Positions 19,926-27,988 of a stretch of 47,633 nucleotides of DNA are shown piece by piece. Location: assembly GCA_903892305.1 (NCBI GenBank), contig CAITHQ010000225.1, forward strand, positions 1 to 47,633. Direction: 5' to 3'. Source of the DNA: an uncultured Alphaproteobacteria bacterium. GTDB taxonomy: Bacteria; Pseudomonadota; Alphaproteobacteria; Caulobacterales; Caulobacteraceae. Positions within the stretch are counted from its first letter, which is position 1. The number at the start of each line of letters is the position of its first letter. Below the pieces are notes generated by a model. The model was not told the origin of the DNA. It was given only the letters and a program-made list of their open reading frames with translations, and searched no databases. Both the position numbers and the translations under genes were made by a program.

Positions 19926-20856
19926 GGGCTTCAATACGGTCCCACATGATTTCAGTGGCGTCGACCCCAGTGAAGCCCTTCAAGGCTCGGGCCCCCGTGG
20001 GTGAGGTGACGTTGATCTCAGTGAGATAGTCGCCAATCACGTCAATACCGACGAACATCAGGCCTCTTTGCTTCAATTCTGGACCGATAATGTCACAGAG
20101 CTCTCGATCACGGGATGTTAGCTCGACGGCGACGGCGCTGCCCCCGACAGCGAGATTGGAGCGGATCTGCCCGGCCTTGGGTACGCGATTAATGGCGCCC
20201 ACGGGTTCGCCATCCACCATGAGAATGCGCTTATCGCCCTTGACCACTGCCGGGATAAATTTCTGTGCGATGACAGGCTCGCGGCCAATCATTTTGTGGA
20301 GATCCAATAGAGCGTCGAGGTTTGGGTCATCAGCCAGTAGACGCGCCACCCCTGACCCGCCGCCGCCATAAAGGGGCTTTAGGACGATATCGCCATGCCG
20401 AGCCCGAAAGTCGTAGATCGCTTCGATATCTGAGGTGACCAGGGTTGGGGGCTGCACCCCGGCAAAGGTCGTTACGTACAGTTTTTCAGGCGCATTGCGG
20501 ACTTCCGTCGGATTATTCACCACCAGGGTCTTAGGATGAATGGCGTCCAGGAAATGGGTCGAGGTGATATAGGCCATATCGAAGGGGGGGTCCTGGCGTA
20601 GCAGAACCACATCCATCTCCGACAGGTCGCAAACCTCCCAGGGGCCGAACTTGGCGTGATCGCCCTCGACATCTTGCACCGTAACGGCGCGGCCGCGGGC
20701 CAATAGACGCCCATCCTCCAGAGACAGCTTTTCGGGGGTATAAACAAACAGACTGTGTCCCCGAGCCTGGGCGTTGAGCATCATCAGAAAGCTGGTGTCC
20801 CCAGCAATACGGATGGTCTCCAAGGGATCCATCTGGATGGCGACCTTTAGCGACAT
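19906..20856 (-). CDS. gshB: Glutathione synthetase
   Basis: GshB joins gamma-glutamylcysteine and glycine with ATP to make glutathione. The 316-aa length is standard. It is an ATP-grasp enzyme: N-terminal [19 protein letters not shown], the glycine-rich ATP loop [14 protein letters not shown], and the C-terminal metal/ATP segment [19 protein letters not shown]. It is the last of a minus-strand series (rdgB, hemW, rsmI, yraN, gshB). A 121-bp gap with repeat copy B separates it from yraN, so it may have its own promoter. Its end overlaps the convergent 572-aa gene by 20 bp. Confidence 0.97.
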   Translation of the reverse strand: MSLKVAIQMDPLETIRIAGDTSFLMMLNAQARGHSLFVYTPEKLSLEDGRLLARGRAVTVQDVEGDHAKFGPWEVCDLSEMDVVLLRQDPPFDMAYITSTHFLDAIHPKTLVVNNPTEVRNAPEKLYVTTFAGVQPPTLVTSDIEAIYDFRARHGDIVLKPLYGGGGSGVARLLADDPNLDALLDLHKMIGREPVIAQKFIPAVVKGDKRILMVDGEPVGAINRVPKAGQIRSNLAVGGSAVAVELTSRDRELCDIIGPELKQRGLMFVGIDVIGDYLTEINVTSPTGARALKGFTGVDATEIMWDRIEALRQQRG

Positions 20857-20906
20857 GGTTCAGCTCCTAGGCGATTGCGATCTTTTAGATAACAGCAGGA
20901 TGGCCC

Positions 20907-20960
20907 CTAGAGCATGTTCCCATACGTGGGAACCGGTTATCGGAACCAAACCCGCTCTAG
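20907..20960. repeat. Interspersed palindromic repeat (copy B)
   Basis: The outer ends are CTAGAGC and GCTCTAG. Inside is a hairpin GTTCCCA-TACG-TGGGAAC (20916-20933), then CCGGTTATCGG. It fills most of the gap between yraN and gshB. It shares the AGAGCATGTT end with copy A and the GGTTATCGGA core with copies A and C. It may be an RNA processing or attenuation site between the two genes, or simply a mobile relic. Confidence 0.75.
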
Positions 20961-20977
20961 CTATCGGCAGGAGAGCC

Positions 20978-21352
20978 CTACCCCCCACGCCAAGCGTCCT
21001 GGATGTGGGTGGGAAAACGGCCCGGGGACATGGCGATTAAGTCGAGACGGATGGCGCTTTCTGCCAGTTGCGGGCGACTGGTGGCAATGGCGCGCCCGGC
21101 CCGGCGCAGGCGCTCTCTCTGATCTTGGCCTACGGCTTCCAGGGCGGCCATTGGCGTCGTCCTAGATTTGACCTCGACCACCGCGAGAACCGGACCCTTC
21201 TGAGCCAGAATGTCGATCTCAGCTTGGGGGGTCTTCAGTCGGAAGCCCAGAATGCGGTAGCCACGGAGCATGAGCCAGATCATCGCCAAGACCTCGGCCT
21301 GGCGACCCGCCTTACGGCTGGCGGCACCCCGAAGGCGGCGGGCCTGGTTCAC
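20978..21352 (-). CDS. yraN: YraN family (UPF0102) protein
   Basis: A 124-aa protein with the restriction-endonuclease-like fold seen in Holliday-junction resolvases. Family features are GRQAEVLAMIWLMLRGYRIL, the acidic QAEIDILAQ and the VVEVKSRTT motif that together form the nuclease-like metal site. No function is proven, though its constant position beside rsmI suggests a housekeeping role. The start overlaps the rsmI stop by 4 bp, so the two are translationally coupled. Copy B of the repeat follows. Confidence 0.93.
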   Translation of the reverse strand: MNQARRLRGAASRKAGRQAEVLAMIWLMLRGYRILGFRLKTPQAEIDILAQKGPVLAVVEVKSRTTPMAALEAVGQDQRERLRRAGRAIATSRPQLAESAIRLDLIAMSPGRFPTHIQDAWRGG

Positions 21353-22221
21353 CTGCCTTCCGCCCTAAGGGCCATGACCCGGTTATAGAGCTCGCGTCTT
21401 GGCAAACCGAAGGCCTTGCTCACCTCAGCTGCGGCGTCGGCTGGCCTTAGGCGCGCCAGAGCGTCGCGCAGGGCCTGATCGACCTGATCGGCGGTGGCGA
21501 TCGCCGCCACCCCTGGCCCAACAAGAATGACGAACTCGCCCTTGGGGTCCTCGAAATCTGGATTGATGGCCAGGTCCCTAAGCGATCCACGTAGAACGGT
21601 TTCGTAGAGTTTGGTCAGCTCGCGCGCGACAGCGGCGTCTCGCGGCCCGAAGACTTCAGCCATGTCCTTCAGGCAGGCTGCGACACGGCTAGCCCCCTCA
21701 AAAAACACCAGGGTCGCCGGGATGTTGAGCAGGGACTCGAAAAAAGTCTTCCGGGCCGCGCTCTTGGGCGGAGGAAAACCGGCAAACATGAACATGTCCG
21801 TGGGCAGTCCAGCGACAGCCAGGGCCGCCAGGACAGCCGAAGCGCCCGGTGCGGGAAATACGCTTGATCCCTGGGCCAAGGCGTCACGGGCCAGTCGGAA
21901 ACCTGGATCAGAGACCATGGGCGTGCCAGCATCTGACACCAGAGCGACCCGGGCTCCATCTGCCAGGGCCCTTAAAATCTTCGGTGCTGCCCGCTCTGCC
22001 GCGTGCTCGTCATAGCGTTCCAGCTTCTTAGACAAGCCATAGGCGTTCATGAGCTTGGCGGTGACCCGCGTGTCCTCAGCCAAAACCATGTCCGCCGCTG
22101 ACAAGATATCAAGCGCTCTTAAGGTAATGTCTCGCAGGTTCCCGATTGGGGTCGCCACAAGATAGAGGCCAGGTGCCAAGGGGGTTTCAGACAGCTGGGG
22201 GGGCGGCGGGTGTCGCGACAT
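21349..22221 (-). CDS. rsmI: 16S rRNA (cytidine-1402-2'-O)-methyltransferase
   Basis: RsmI methylates the ribose of C1402 in the ribosomal P site using SAM. The 290-aa product is full length. It shows the tetrapyrrole-methylase-fold motifs LYLVATPIGNLRDIT, VLAEDTRVT, ALVSDAGTPMVSDPG and VFFEGASRV. A C-terminal extension ends FGLPRRELYNRVMALR, which resembles the helix-turn-helix tail typical of RsmI. It is coupled to yraN by an overlap and begins 27 bp after the hemW stop. Confidence 0.96.
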   Translation of the reverse strand: MSRHPPPPQLSETPLAPGLYLVATPIGNLRDITLRALDILSAADMVLAEDTRVTAKLMNAYGLSKKLERYDEHAAERAAPKILRALADGARVALVSDAGTPMVSDPGFRLARDALAQGSSVFPAPGASAVLAALAVAGLPTDMFMFAGFPPPKSAARKTFFESLLNIPATLVFFEGASRVAACLKDMAEVFGPRDAAVARELTKLYETVLRGSLRDLAINPDFEDPKGEFVILVGPGVAAIATADQVDQALRDALARLRPADAAAEVSKAFGLPRRELYNRVMALRAEGR

Positions 22222-22248
22222 GACCTAGGCATCGCCGGTTCGGGGCGC

Positions 22249-23397
22249 TCACGCAAGAGCGAGACGACCGGTCAGCCAATTCAACACAAGTCGACCGGCA
22301 GGGGTTGCCCTAAGTCGATCTGAGTCTGGGACGAGGAGGCCCGAGTTAGTCAAGGTGCGGACTTCCGCGCTGTGGGGATGCAGGTCGAGGGCGGCCAGGT
22401 CTGAATAGGCGACCCCCTGGACAATTCGCAGGCCTGACAAGAGGCGCTCTTCGGCCATAGCAATCGGGCTGAGACTTTCAGACTCCGCAACCCCAAGGCC
22501 CGTCAGGCCCACCCGCTCAATATAGGCTTTTGGGGTAAGGGCTGCGATCGTGGCCTGCCGCGCGCCGCCCCGTGTGATCCGTCCATGCGCCCCCGGACCA
22601 ATCCCCAGATAGTCTTCGCCCTGCCAATAGACGAGATTGTGCCGAGATTGATGATCGGCCCCGCGGGCATGGTTGGAGACTTCATAGGCTTCAAACCCAG
22701 CCTGACAGAGAATGTCCTGGGTCGCTTCATAGAGGTCTGCCGCGAGATCTGGCCCAGGAGGGGTCAGACGCCCGCGCCCAACAGCCCGCTCAAAAGCTGT
22801 CCCAGCCTCAATGGTCAGCTGATAGGGCGAGATGTGCTGAGCGCCGAGCTTGAGCGCAGCGTCAAGTTCGGCGGCCCACATGTCCACGGTCTGGTTTGGT
22901 CGGGCATAGATCAGATCAATCGACAGACGCGGGAAGATGCTGGCGGCCAGCTGGGCTGCCCTCTGGCCCTCTTCGGCGGTATGATCGCGACCCAGGACCT
23001 TCAAGTCCTGATCATTGAGCGCCTGCAAGCCTAAAGACAGACGATTGACGCCTGCGCCTTGGAATGCCTGAAACTTCGCAGCCTCGGCATCGGTAGGATT
23101 CGCCTCGAGGGTGACTTCTAGGTTTGACGCACCTGGCCACAGGCCTTGGCAGGTCTCAATGATTTCGGCGACCCATTCGGGTGCCATCAAGGAGGGCGTT
23201 CCACCGCCGAAAAACACCGATACCAGGGTTCTCGGTCCCAGACTGGCAGCCTGGGTCTCAAGGTCTTTCAGAATGGCGGTCTTGAGACTAGCGCCTTGAT
23301 CTTCACGCCCCCGGTGCCGGTAAACATTGAAGTCGCAATAGGGGCAGATCCGCGCGCAGAACGGCCAGTGGATATAGATGCCGAGGGCCGGACTCAA
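22249..23397 (-). CDS. hemW: Radical SAM heme chaperone HemW
   Basis: HemW is a radical-SAM protein related to oxygen-independent coproporphyrinogen oxidase but acting as a heme-insertion chaperone. The 382-aa product has the CX3CX2C cluster motif at Cys14, Cys18 and Cys21 ([13 protein letters not shown]) and [10 protein letters not shown]. It lacks the extra N-terminal region of true HemN, which supports the HemW call. The start overlaps the rdgB stop by 4 bp. The rdgB-hemW adjacency is widely conserved in proteobacteria. Confidence 0.94.
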   Translation of the reverse strand: MSPALGIYIHWPFCARICPYCDFNVYRHRGREDQGASLKTAILKDLETQAASLGPRTLVSVFFGGGTPSLMAPEWVAEIIETCQGLWPGASNLEVTLEANPTDAEAAKFQAFQGAGVNRLSLGLQALNDQDLKVLGRDHTAEEGQRAAQLAASIFPRLSIDLIYARPNQTVDMWAAELDAALKLGAQHISPYQLTIEAGTAFERAVGRGRLTPPGPDLAADLYEATQDILCQAGFEAYEVSNHARGADHQSRHNLVYWQGEDYLGIGPGAHGRITRGGARQATIAALTPKAYIERVGLTGLGVAESESLSPIAMAEERLLSGLRIVQGVAYSDLAALDLHPHSAEVRTLTNSGLLVPDSDRLRATPAGRLVLNWLTGRLALA

Positions 23398-23993
23398 AGT
23401 ATGGCGGCCCGGAGCTGGGCGAAGGCAAGCGCGCGATGGCTCATCGCGTCCTTCTTAATCGGATCCATTTCCCCAAAGGTTTGGCTTTCGCCCTTGGGTA
23501 CAAAGATCGGGTCATAGCCAAAGCCACGATCCCCGCGGGCCGGGAAGACCACGTCCCCGTCTAAACGACCCTCGACCACCACTGCCGGCCCCTCAGGCCA
23601 GGCCACGGCTAGGGCACAGGTGAACCAGGCGCTGGACTCTGAAGTACCCGCAGCACGCAAGTCCTGCTCGACCCTCGCCATGGCCAGACTGAAGTCCTTG
23701 GTCTCGCCAGCCCACCGGGCCGAATAGATTCCCGGTGCACCGCGAAGGGCTGTGACCGAAAGTCCTGAATCATCAGCTAGGGCAATGAGGCCACTGGCGC
23801 GCGCCGCCGCCCGGGCCTTCAGAAGGGCATTGCCCTCAAACGTGGTTTCGGTTTCCTCTGGCTCTGGCAGGCCCAAGGCTCCGGCTGTCACCAAGTCGAA
23901 GCGATTTTCAAGGATTTCAGCCAACTCGCGGGCCTTGCCTGGATTGTGGGTCGCCACAACGATTCGGGTGCCGGGCTGCAGGATCAATGACAT
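23394..23993 (-). CDS. rdgB: XTP/dITP diphosphatase (RdgB/HAM1)
   Basis: RdgB hydrolyses dITP, ITP and XTP to keep deaminated purines out of DNA and RNA. The 199-aa length is normal. It shows [17 protein letters not shown] near the N-terminus, LADDSGLSV, and the C-terminal [13 protein letters not shown] and MSHRALAF. It heads the minus-strand series. In Caulobacter-type genomes rph is normally its neighbour; here the ~1.5-kb microprotein island lies between them. A TGC-rich palindrome (24039-24050) sits about 45 bp upstream of its start, so it may share control with the island. Confidence 0.96.
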   Translation of the reverse strand: MSLILQPGTRIVVATHNPGKARELAEILENRFDLVTAGALGLPEPEETETTFEGNALLKARAAARASGLIALADDSGLSVTALRGAPGIYSARWAGETKDFSLAMARVEQDLRAAGTSESSAWFTCALAVAWPEGPAVVVEGRLDGDVVFPARGDRGFGYDPIFVPKGESQTFGEMDPIKKDAMSHRALAFAQLRAAIL

Positions 23994-24038
23994 GTCGAAC
24001 TCCAGGGATCAGACACCAATCTAATGGGTCGCACCCGA

Positions 24039-24050
24039 TGCTGCATTGCA
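24039..24050. promoter_or_regulatory. TGC-palindrome site 1
   Basis: TGCTGCATTGCA, followed by AAAA, lies 46 bp upstream of the rdgB start and ~150 bp upstream of the first microprotein. It is identical in core to site 4 at 25267-25282. It could control rdgB, the divergent microprotein, or both. Confidence 0.5.
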
Positions 24051-24163
24051 AAATTGTAATTTCATTGCGTAAGTTTAATATCGAAAAACAATAAAAATAT
24101 GGATCGAAAAGCGATGTGGAGCTATTGAATCTCTCCATCGGAGGCATATGTCTCCCCCATAAT

Positions 24164-24178
24164 TGCTGCATCGCAGCA
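24164..24178. promoter_or_regulatory. TGC-palindrome site 2 (CTGC-N3-GCAG)
   Basis: TGCTGC-ATC-GCAGCA is a perfect 6-bp inverted repeat with a 3-bp centre, 23 bp upstream of the first microprotein start. It contains CTGC-N3-GCAG, the form reported for the polyhydroxybutyrate-sensing repressor PhaR. A CATAAT hexamer at 24159 overlaps it and could be a -10 element. Confidence 0.6.
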
Positions 24179-24201
24179 TTTTTAACCTACGGAGATATCT
24201 G

Positions 24202-24309
24202 ATGTTTAGTCCTTTTATGACCCTTATGGATCGTGTGACCATGGCCCTTGTGGTCGTTCTGGCCGCTATTCCAACCCTGGCGATCGCCGTTAACAGCTTG
24301 ATGGCCTAG
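24202..24309 (+). CDS. Unlisted 35-aa membrane microprotein
   Basis: An open frame of 35 codons plus stop, too short for usual gene callers. ATG at 24202 has GGAGA at 24191-24195, a good distance for a ribosome-binding site. The product begins MFSPFMTLMDRVTM and continues as one hydrophobic helix of about 20 residues (ALVVVLAAIPTLAIAV) with a short polar end. This predicts a single-span inner-membrane peptide. It lies just downstream of the perfect TGC-palindrome at 24164. I know of no named family. A toxin-like peptide, a membrane regulator or a structural small protein are all possible; the good ribosome site and the operator are the evidence that it is real. Confidence 0.6.
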   Translation: MFSPFMTLMDRVTMALVVVLAAIPTLAIAVNSLMA

Positions 24310-24407
24310 ATCAAGGTCGGAGTGGCTCGAATCCAAACCCGTTTGAAGGCTGTTAAAGTCCAGCTATCGAGGTTTGTGCCGCTGGATTCGCCTGGGGGAG
24401 ATTGGAC

Positions 24408-24947
24408 ATGCAGTTGATGCGCACCCTCGGGCCCGGCTCGATTTCCAGCCTGCTGAAAATCATCCTCGATGTCGTTTATGTGGCTCTTTGGATCGGAATT
24501 GGTGCCGTAGGCCTTGGAGCCCTAAGCGCCCTCCTACTTAGCTTTAATCCAGACCTCCTGGGCAGCTTCACGATGAACTTCAATGGCGACAAGCTGGTGC
24601 GCAAGTGGCCTGCGATTATCGCCCTGCTGATCACAGTGTCTTTTTACCTAGCGGGCATACTTGTCATCGTCAGTCGCCTGCGCAGGATCTTCGCCACCCT
24701 CATGGCTGGAGATCCCTTTCAACCCGACAATGTGTCCCGGCTTCGGGTCATTGGGCTGGCCCTGGCGGCTTTGGAGCTCATCCGATACGCGCTTTGGGGG
24801 CTTAGCCTCTGGGCAATCCCAGGCGAGACCCGGGTCGGCCCGACCCTGTCGACCACACCCTGGTTCTCTGTGCTTGTGGTCTTCGTTCTGGCAGAGGTAT
24901 TCCGAGAAGGTGCCAGACTGCGGCGCGAAGCTGAGCTGACCATCTAG
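24408..24947 (+). CDS. DUF2975 membrane protein
   Basis: A 179-aa protein with four predicted membrane helices (about residues 15-45, 65-88, 108-130, 147-165). The segment RIFATLMAGDPFQPDNVSRL (ending RLRVIG) is the DUF2975 hallmark. The frame opens at a TTG at 24402, but GGGGGAG at 24394-24400 is correctly spaced only for ATG 24408. DUF2975 proteins are usually paired with a small YozG-like Xre regulator, as here, 2 bp downstream. The biochemical role is unknown; the pair may sense a membrane or cell-state cue. It lies inside the island that interrupts rdgB-rph. Confidence 0.85.
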   Translation: MQLMRTLGPGSISSLLKIILDVVYVALWIGIGAVGLGALSALLLSFNPDLLGSFTMNFNGDKLVRKWPAIIALLITVSFYLAGILVIVSRLRRIFATLMAGDPFQPDNVSRLRVIGLALAALELIRYALWGLSLWAIPGETRVGPTLSTTPWFSVLVVFVLAEVFREGARLRREAELTI

Positions 24948-24949
24948 CC

Positions 24950-25183
24950 ATGCACATTCAGATTCAATTGGACCGGATGCTCTTAAAGCGCCGCATGTCG
25001 CTGACAGAGCTCGCCGATCGGGTTGGGGTCACCATCGCCAACTTGTCGATCTTGAAAACCGGCAAGGCCAGAGCTGTTCGGTTTTCGACCCTCGCGGCCT
25101 TGTGTCGGGAATTGGAGTGCCAGCCAGGGGACTTGATTTCCTATGATCCCAGCTCAAGCGAAGAGGATAATGCCTTCGACTAG
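24950..25183 (+). CDS. Small Xre-type (YozG-like) regulator
   Basis: A 77-aa helix-turn-helix protein of the Cro/C1 class. The DNA-binding domain covers residues ~5-66 (LLKRRMSLTELADRVGVTIA, then LSILKTGKARAVRFSTLAALC), followed by ECQPGDLISY, typical of the YozG type, and an acidic tail. It starts 2 bp after the DUF2975 stop and is surely co-transcribed. Such regulators are often autoregulatory and may be held or modulated by the membrane partner. A degenerate TGC-palindrome begins right at its stop codon. Confidence 0.9.
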   Translation: MHIQIQLDRMLLKRRMSLTELADRVGVTIANLSILKTGKARAVRFSTLAALCRELECQPGDLISYDPSSSEEDNAFD

Positions 25184-25196
25184 CCGCGATGCAGCA
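25182..25196. promoter_or_regulatory. TGC-palindrome site 3 (degenerate)
   Basis: AGCCGCGATGCAGCA overlaps the stop codon of the Xre gene. It matches site 2 read on the other strand except in its left end. With a good right half and a weaker left half, it is the least certain of the group. Confidence 0.35.
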
Positions 25197-25226
25197 TTTT
25201 TTTCACGAAATCTGGCGGATGAAGTG

Positions 25227-25255
25227 TTGAATTCATAGGACTCGTTCGCTATGTG
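25227..25255 (+). promoter_or_regulatory. Candidate sigma-70 promoter for microprotein 2
   Basis: TTGAAT (25227-25232) and TATGTG (25250-25255) are separated by 17 bases. The -10 hexamer touches the first of two TGC-palindromes, so a bound protein would block transcription start, expected near 25262. Confidence 0.5.
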
Positions 25256-25282
25256 CACTGCAACATTTGCTGCATTGCACAA
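25252..25282. promoter_or_regulatory. TGC-palindrome site 4, tandem pair
   Basis: TGTGCACTGCAACA (25252-25265) and TTGCTGCATTGCACAA (25267-25282) are inverted versions of one another, about 12 of 15 positions matching. Centres are ~16 bp apart. Their position between the candidate -10 and the ribosome-binding site fits a repressor pair. The motif resembles PhaR targets upstream of phasin genes. Confidence 0.55.
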
Positions 25283-25293
25283 GGATGCTCCCC

Positions 25294-25401
25294 ATGGCCC
25301 GTGCCATTGAAAGCCTGATCGACCGCCTCATGGCACCCTTCGCCGAAGAACTGGCCCGTATGCCCGCCTCGGCCTTTCGCCAATTGCTCGCCTACCGCTA
25401 A
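25294..25401 (+). CDS. Unlisted 35-aa microprotein with its own promoter and terminator
   Basis: A 35-codon gene with a complete transcription unit. AAGGA lies at 25281-25285, 8 bases before ATG 25294; a candidate promoter, twin palindromes and a strong terminator flank it. The product begins MARAIESLIDRLMAPFAEEL, continues ARMPASAFRQLLAYR, and is predicted to be one or two amphipathic helices with no membrane span. ATG 25285 is in frame but lacks spacing for a ribosome site. No named family is known to me. Amphipathic helices of this size can coat surfaces such as storage granules or membranes, which would suit a PhaR-like operator, but that is speculation. The strong terminator argues for real, perhaps high, expression. 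Confidence 0.62.
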   Translation: MARAIESLIDRLMAPFAEELARMPASAFRQLLAYR

Positions 25402-25426
25402 GCTAATCTGGCGGACAAAAAAGAAG

Positions 25427-25456
25427 AGCGACCGGGGCAAACCGGTCGCTTTTTTT
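25427..25456. terminator. Strong intrinsic terminator, probably two-way
   Basis: AGCGACCGG (25427-25435) pairs with CCGGTCGCT (25442-25450) over a 6-base loop GGCAAA and is followed by a run of T on the plus strand, ending microprotein 2. On the minus strand the hairpin is followed by CTTCTTTTTTG, so it should also end rph transcription. Confidence 0.9.
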
Positions 25457-25479
25457 ATGCCCCAATCCCGGAGCCGAAT

Positions 25480-26196
25480 TTAGAGGCCAACTGCCCGCTT
25501 CTGAACTTGGCAAAGGTCTGTAATGCCAGATCTCGCCAGGGCAAACAGGGCCTCGAATTCGGATTGATCAAAGCCCCGCTTCTCACCGGTCGCCTGAATT
25601 TCGACGATGGAACCTGAACCTGTCAGGACGAAATTGGCATCGGCTTCGGCGTTGGAATCTTCCTCATATTCAAGGTCGAGCACGGGTAGGCCATTGTAAA
25701 TGCCGCAGGAAATTGCAGCGACCTGGTCAAGGATCGGGTCCTTGCTGATGACGCCCTCGGACAGCAGCTTCTGCGTCGCCAGACGAAGCGCAACCCAGGC
25801 CCCGGTGATAGCCGCCGTCCGCGTCCCGCCATCGGCCTGAACGACGTCGCAATCGAGGGATATTTGCCGCTCGCCAAGGGCAGTTGGATCGATGATGGCG
25901 CGAAGGGACCGCCCAATAAGCCTTTGTATTTCCTGGGTTCGGCCCGATTGTTTGCCTTCAGAGGCCTCACGGCGACCGCGTGTGTGGGTGGCGCGCGGCA
26001 GCATACCGTATTCGGCCGTGACCCAACCCTGACCCCGACCGCGCATGAAGGGGGGCACCCGCTCTTCTACACTGGCGGTGATCAGCACCTTGGTGTGACC
26101 AAAGCTTGCCAGGCAGGAGCCTTCGGCATAGCGATTCACGTCGGTCTCGAGGGTGACGTTGCGAAGCTGGTCGGCCAGCCGATCTGAAGGGCGCAT
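25480..26196 (-). CDS. rph: Ribonuclease PH
   Basis: RNase PH trims the 3' ends of tRNA precursors using phosphate. The 238-aa product is full length, with [20 protein letters not shown] at the N-terminus, the [20 protein letters not shown] strand, [20 protein letters not shown], and [19 protein letters not shown]. It is divergent from hrcA (79 bp between starts), as in Caulobacter. Its stop lies just left of the strong hairpin at 25427-25456, which can serve as its terminator. Confidence 0.97.
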   Translation of the reverse strand: MRPSDRLADQLRNVTLETDVNRYAEGSCLASFGHTKVLITASVEERVPPFMRGRGQGWVTAEYGMLPRATHTRGRREASEGKQSGRTQEIQRLIGRSLRAIIDPTALGERQISLDCDVVQADGGTRTAAITGAWVALRLATQKLLSEGVISKDPILDQVAAISCGIYNGLPVLDLEYEEDSNAEADANFVLTGSGSIVEIQATGEKRGFDQSEFEALFALARSGITDLCQVQKRAVGL

Positions 26197-26275
26197 AGGT
26201 TTCCTTGGATATGAGCGACTTGCGCCCGGGGTTTGCGCGCTTATCCTAGATCAGAGAGGCTTCGTCCATGTTCCC

Positions 26276-27358
26276 ATGCGACCCAACGACTTGACCCATT
26301 CCCTGCTGAGCGCGGGCCCAACCCTGATGGAGCTGGACAGCCGGGCCCGAGAGATATTCCGGCGTGTGGTCGAGAGTTACATCGAAACCGGTGAGCCTGT
26401 GGGTTCCAGGACCCTGTCCAAGGGTGGAGTGCAGCTGTCTCCGGCCTCTATCCGCAACACCATGCAGGACCTGACAAGTCTTGGCCTGCTGGGGGCCCCG
26501 CATATCAGCGCCGGGCGACGCCCCACCCATGCCGGCCTCAGGCTGTTCGTGGACGGGCTGATGGAGGTTGGTCATGTCAGCGAGGAGGAGCGACGGACCA
26601 TAGAAACTCGGCTCGCGGCAAAAGGCGGATCCTTTGATGACGCCCTCACCGAAGCAACCGCGCTCCTGTCGGGCCTTGCTGGCGGCGCAGGAATCGTTGT
26701 CACCCCGGTGCGGGATGCCGGCGTCAAGCATGTCGAGTTCGTTGCCCTGGGCAGCGATCAGGCCTTGGCGGTGATGGTGTTTGAAGATGGCACGGTGGAA
26801 AATCGGGTTATGGCCCTCACGGCTGGGATCACCCCCTCATCCCTTCAGGAGGCCTCAAACTTTCTGAATTCACGGCTGCGCGGCAAGACACTGGCGGAGG
26901 CCGGCGCTGACATCCGGATCGAACTGGAGCATGCCCAGCGGCAGCTGAATGAAGCCGCCGCACGTCTGGTTGAGGATGGATTGGCGGCCTGGGGCGGAGG
27001 TGAAGGAACCGATCGCGCCCTGATCGTCAGGGGCCGCGCCAATCTGCTGACCGATCGTGAAAGTATTGATGATCTTGAGCGTGTCCGCATGCTTTTCGAC
27101 GACCTGGAACAGAAAGAGCATCTGATCGGTTTGCTGGACGGTGTGCGCGAGGCCCAGGGCGTCCGCATTTTTATTGGGGCTGAGACGAGGTTGTTTTCGC
27201 TTTCGGGTTCCGCCGTGATCGCAGCACCCTATATGACGGGACGACAAAAGGTCCTGGGTGCAATCGCTGTGATTGGACCGGCCCGACTGAACTATGCCCG
27301 GGTGATCCCGCTGGTGGACTATACCGCCCGCATGCTCTCCCAGGTCACGAATGGATAA
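26276..27358 (+). CDS. hrcA: Heat-inducible transcription repressor HrcA
   Basis: HrcA represses heat-shock genes by binding CIRCE elements and needs GroEL for activity. The 360-aa product begins at ATG 26276; the frame is open 41 codons upstream, but that stretch reads through the rph start region. Features are [31 protein letters not shown] with a winged-helix segment [18 protein letters not shown], and the later GAF-like core ([18 protein letters not shown]). No CIRCE palindrome is visible upstream, so it may not repress itself. grpE follows 12 bp downstream in the same operon. Confidence 0.96.
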   Translation: MRPNDLTHSLLSAGPTLMELDSRAREIFRRVVESYIETGEPVGSRTLSKGGVQLSPASIRNTMQDLTSLGLLGAPHISAGRRPTHAGLRLFVDGLMEVGHVSEEERRTIETRLAAKGGSFDDALTEATALLSGLAGGAGIVVTPVRDAGVKHVEFVALGSDQALAVMVFEDGTVENRVMALTAGITPSSLQEASNFLNSRLRGKTLAEAGADIRIELEHAQRQLNEAAARLVEDGLAAWGGGEGTDRALIVRGRANLLTDRESIDDLERVRMLFDDLEQKEHLIGLLDGVREAQGVRIFIGAETRLFSLSGSAVIAAPYMTGRQKVLGAIAVIGPARLNYARVIPLVDYTARMLSQVTNG

Positions 27359-27370
27359 GAGGTTCTAGAC

Positions 27371-27988
27371 ATGTCCGAAGATGAAACGGCGACCGAAGAG
27401 TTCAACGCCGTGGCCGATGCGGCGCTCGATCATATGGAAGCCTTGGCGGCAGAAAATGCGTCGCTGAAGGAACAGGTGCTGCGCTTTGCTGCGGACGCTG
27501 AAAATACCAAGCGCCGGGCAGAGCGAGAGGCCAATGACGCGCGGGCTTACGCGATTCAGAAATTTGCCCGGGACCTGCTGACCGTCGCCGATACCCTGGG
27601 GCGCGCCCTCACCGCCCCGCCAGCCAATGAAGACCCGGCTGTGAAGAATTTTCTTGTGGGCGTTGAGATGACGGAAAAGGCATTGCTTTCGGCTTTCGAA
27701 ACCAATGGCTTGAAGCGGGTTGACCCCACCGCAGGTACGAAGTTTGACCCTCACCAGCATCAGGCCGTGATGGAACAGGTTTCAAATGAGGTCGGGGCCG
27801 GAAGCGTGATCCAGACCCTGCAGCCCGGCTATGAGCTCCTAGGTCGGCTCGTCAGACCCGCCATGGTCGTGGTCGCTGCAAAGGGGTCGATAGGGGAGGT
27901 TCCTGTCGATTCTCAAGGTACCAACCCCTACGCCGCCCAAGATGATGCAGAGGCCGAGACAGGCAGTGCCTACGATACTCGGGCCTAG
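27371..27988 (+). CDS. grpE: GrpE nucleotide exchange factor
   Basis: GrpE releases ADP from DnaK in the chaperone cycle. The 205-aa product has a long N-terminal helix (residues ~15-65, ENASLKEQVLRFAADAENTK), a four-helix bundle and the C-terminal beta domain with the family signature VIQTLQPGYELLGRLVRPAM. ATG at 27371 is 12 bp after the hrcA stop, with AGAGG near that junction. dnaK is not in the window. The last ~25 residues are acidic and poorly conserved. Confidence 0.97.
   Translation: MSEDETATEEFNAVADAALDHMEALAAENASLKEQVLRFAADAENTKRRAEREANDARAYAIQKFARDLLTVADTLGRALTAPPANEDPAVKNFLVGVEMTEKALLSAFETNGLKRVDPTAGTKFDPHQHQAVMEQVSNEVGAGSVIQTLQPGYELLGRLVRPAMVVVAAKGSIGEVPVDSQGTNPYAAQDDAEAETGSAYDTRA

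Noticed and set aside
24328-24390. CGAATCC / GGATTCG arms upstream of the DUF2975 gene
   Set aside because: Seven-base arms 49 bases apart are easily due to chance; both contain GANTC, but that alone is not evidence of a structure.
26197-26275. CIRCE element or sigma-32 promoter ahead of hrcA
   Set aside because: No TTAGCACTC-N9-GAGTGCTAA palindrome is present. A CCTAGATC resembles a -10 element but has no -35 at an acceptable distance.
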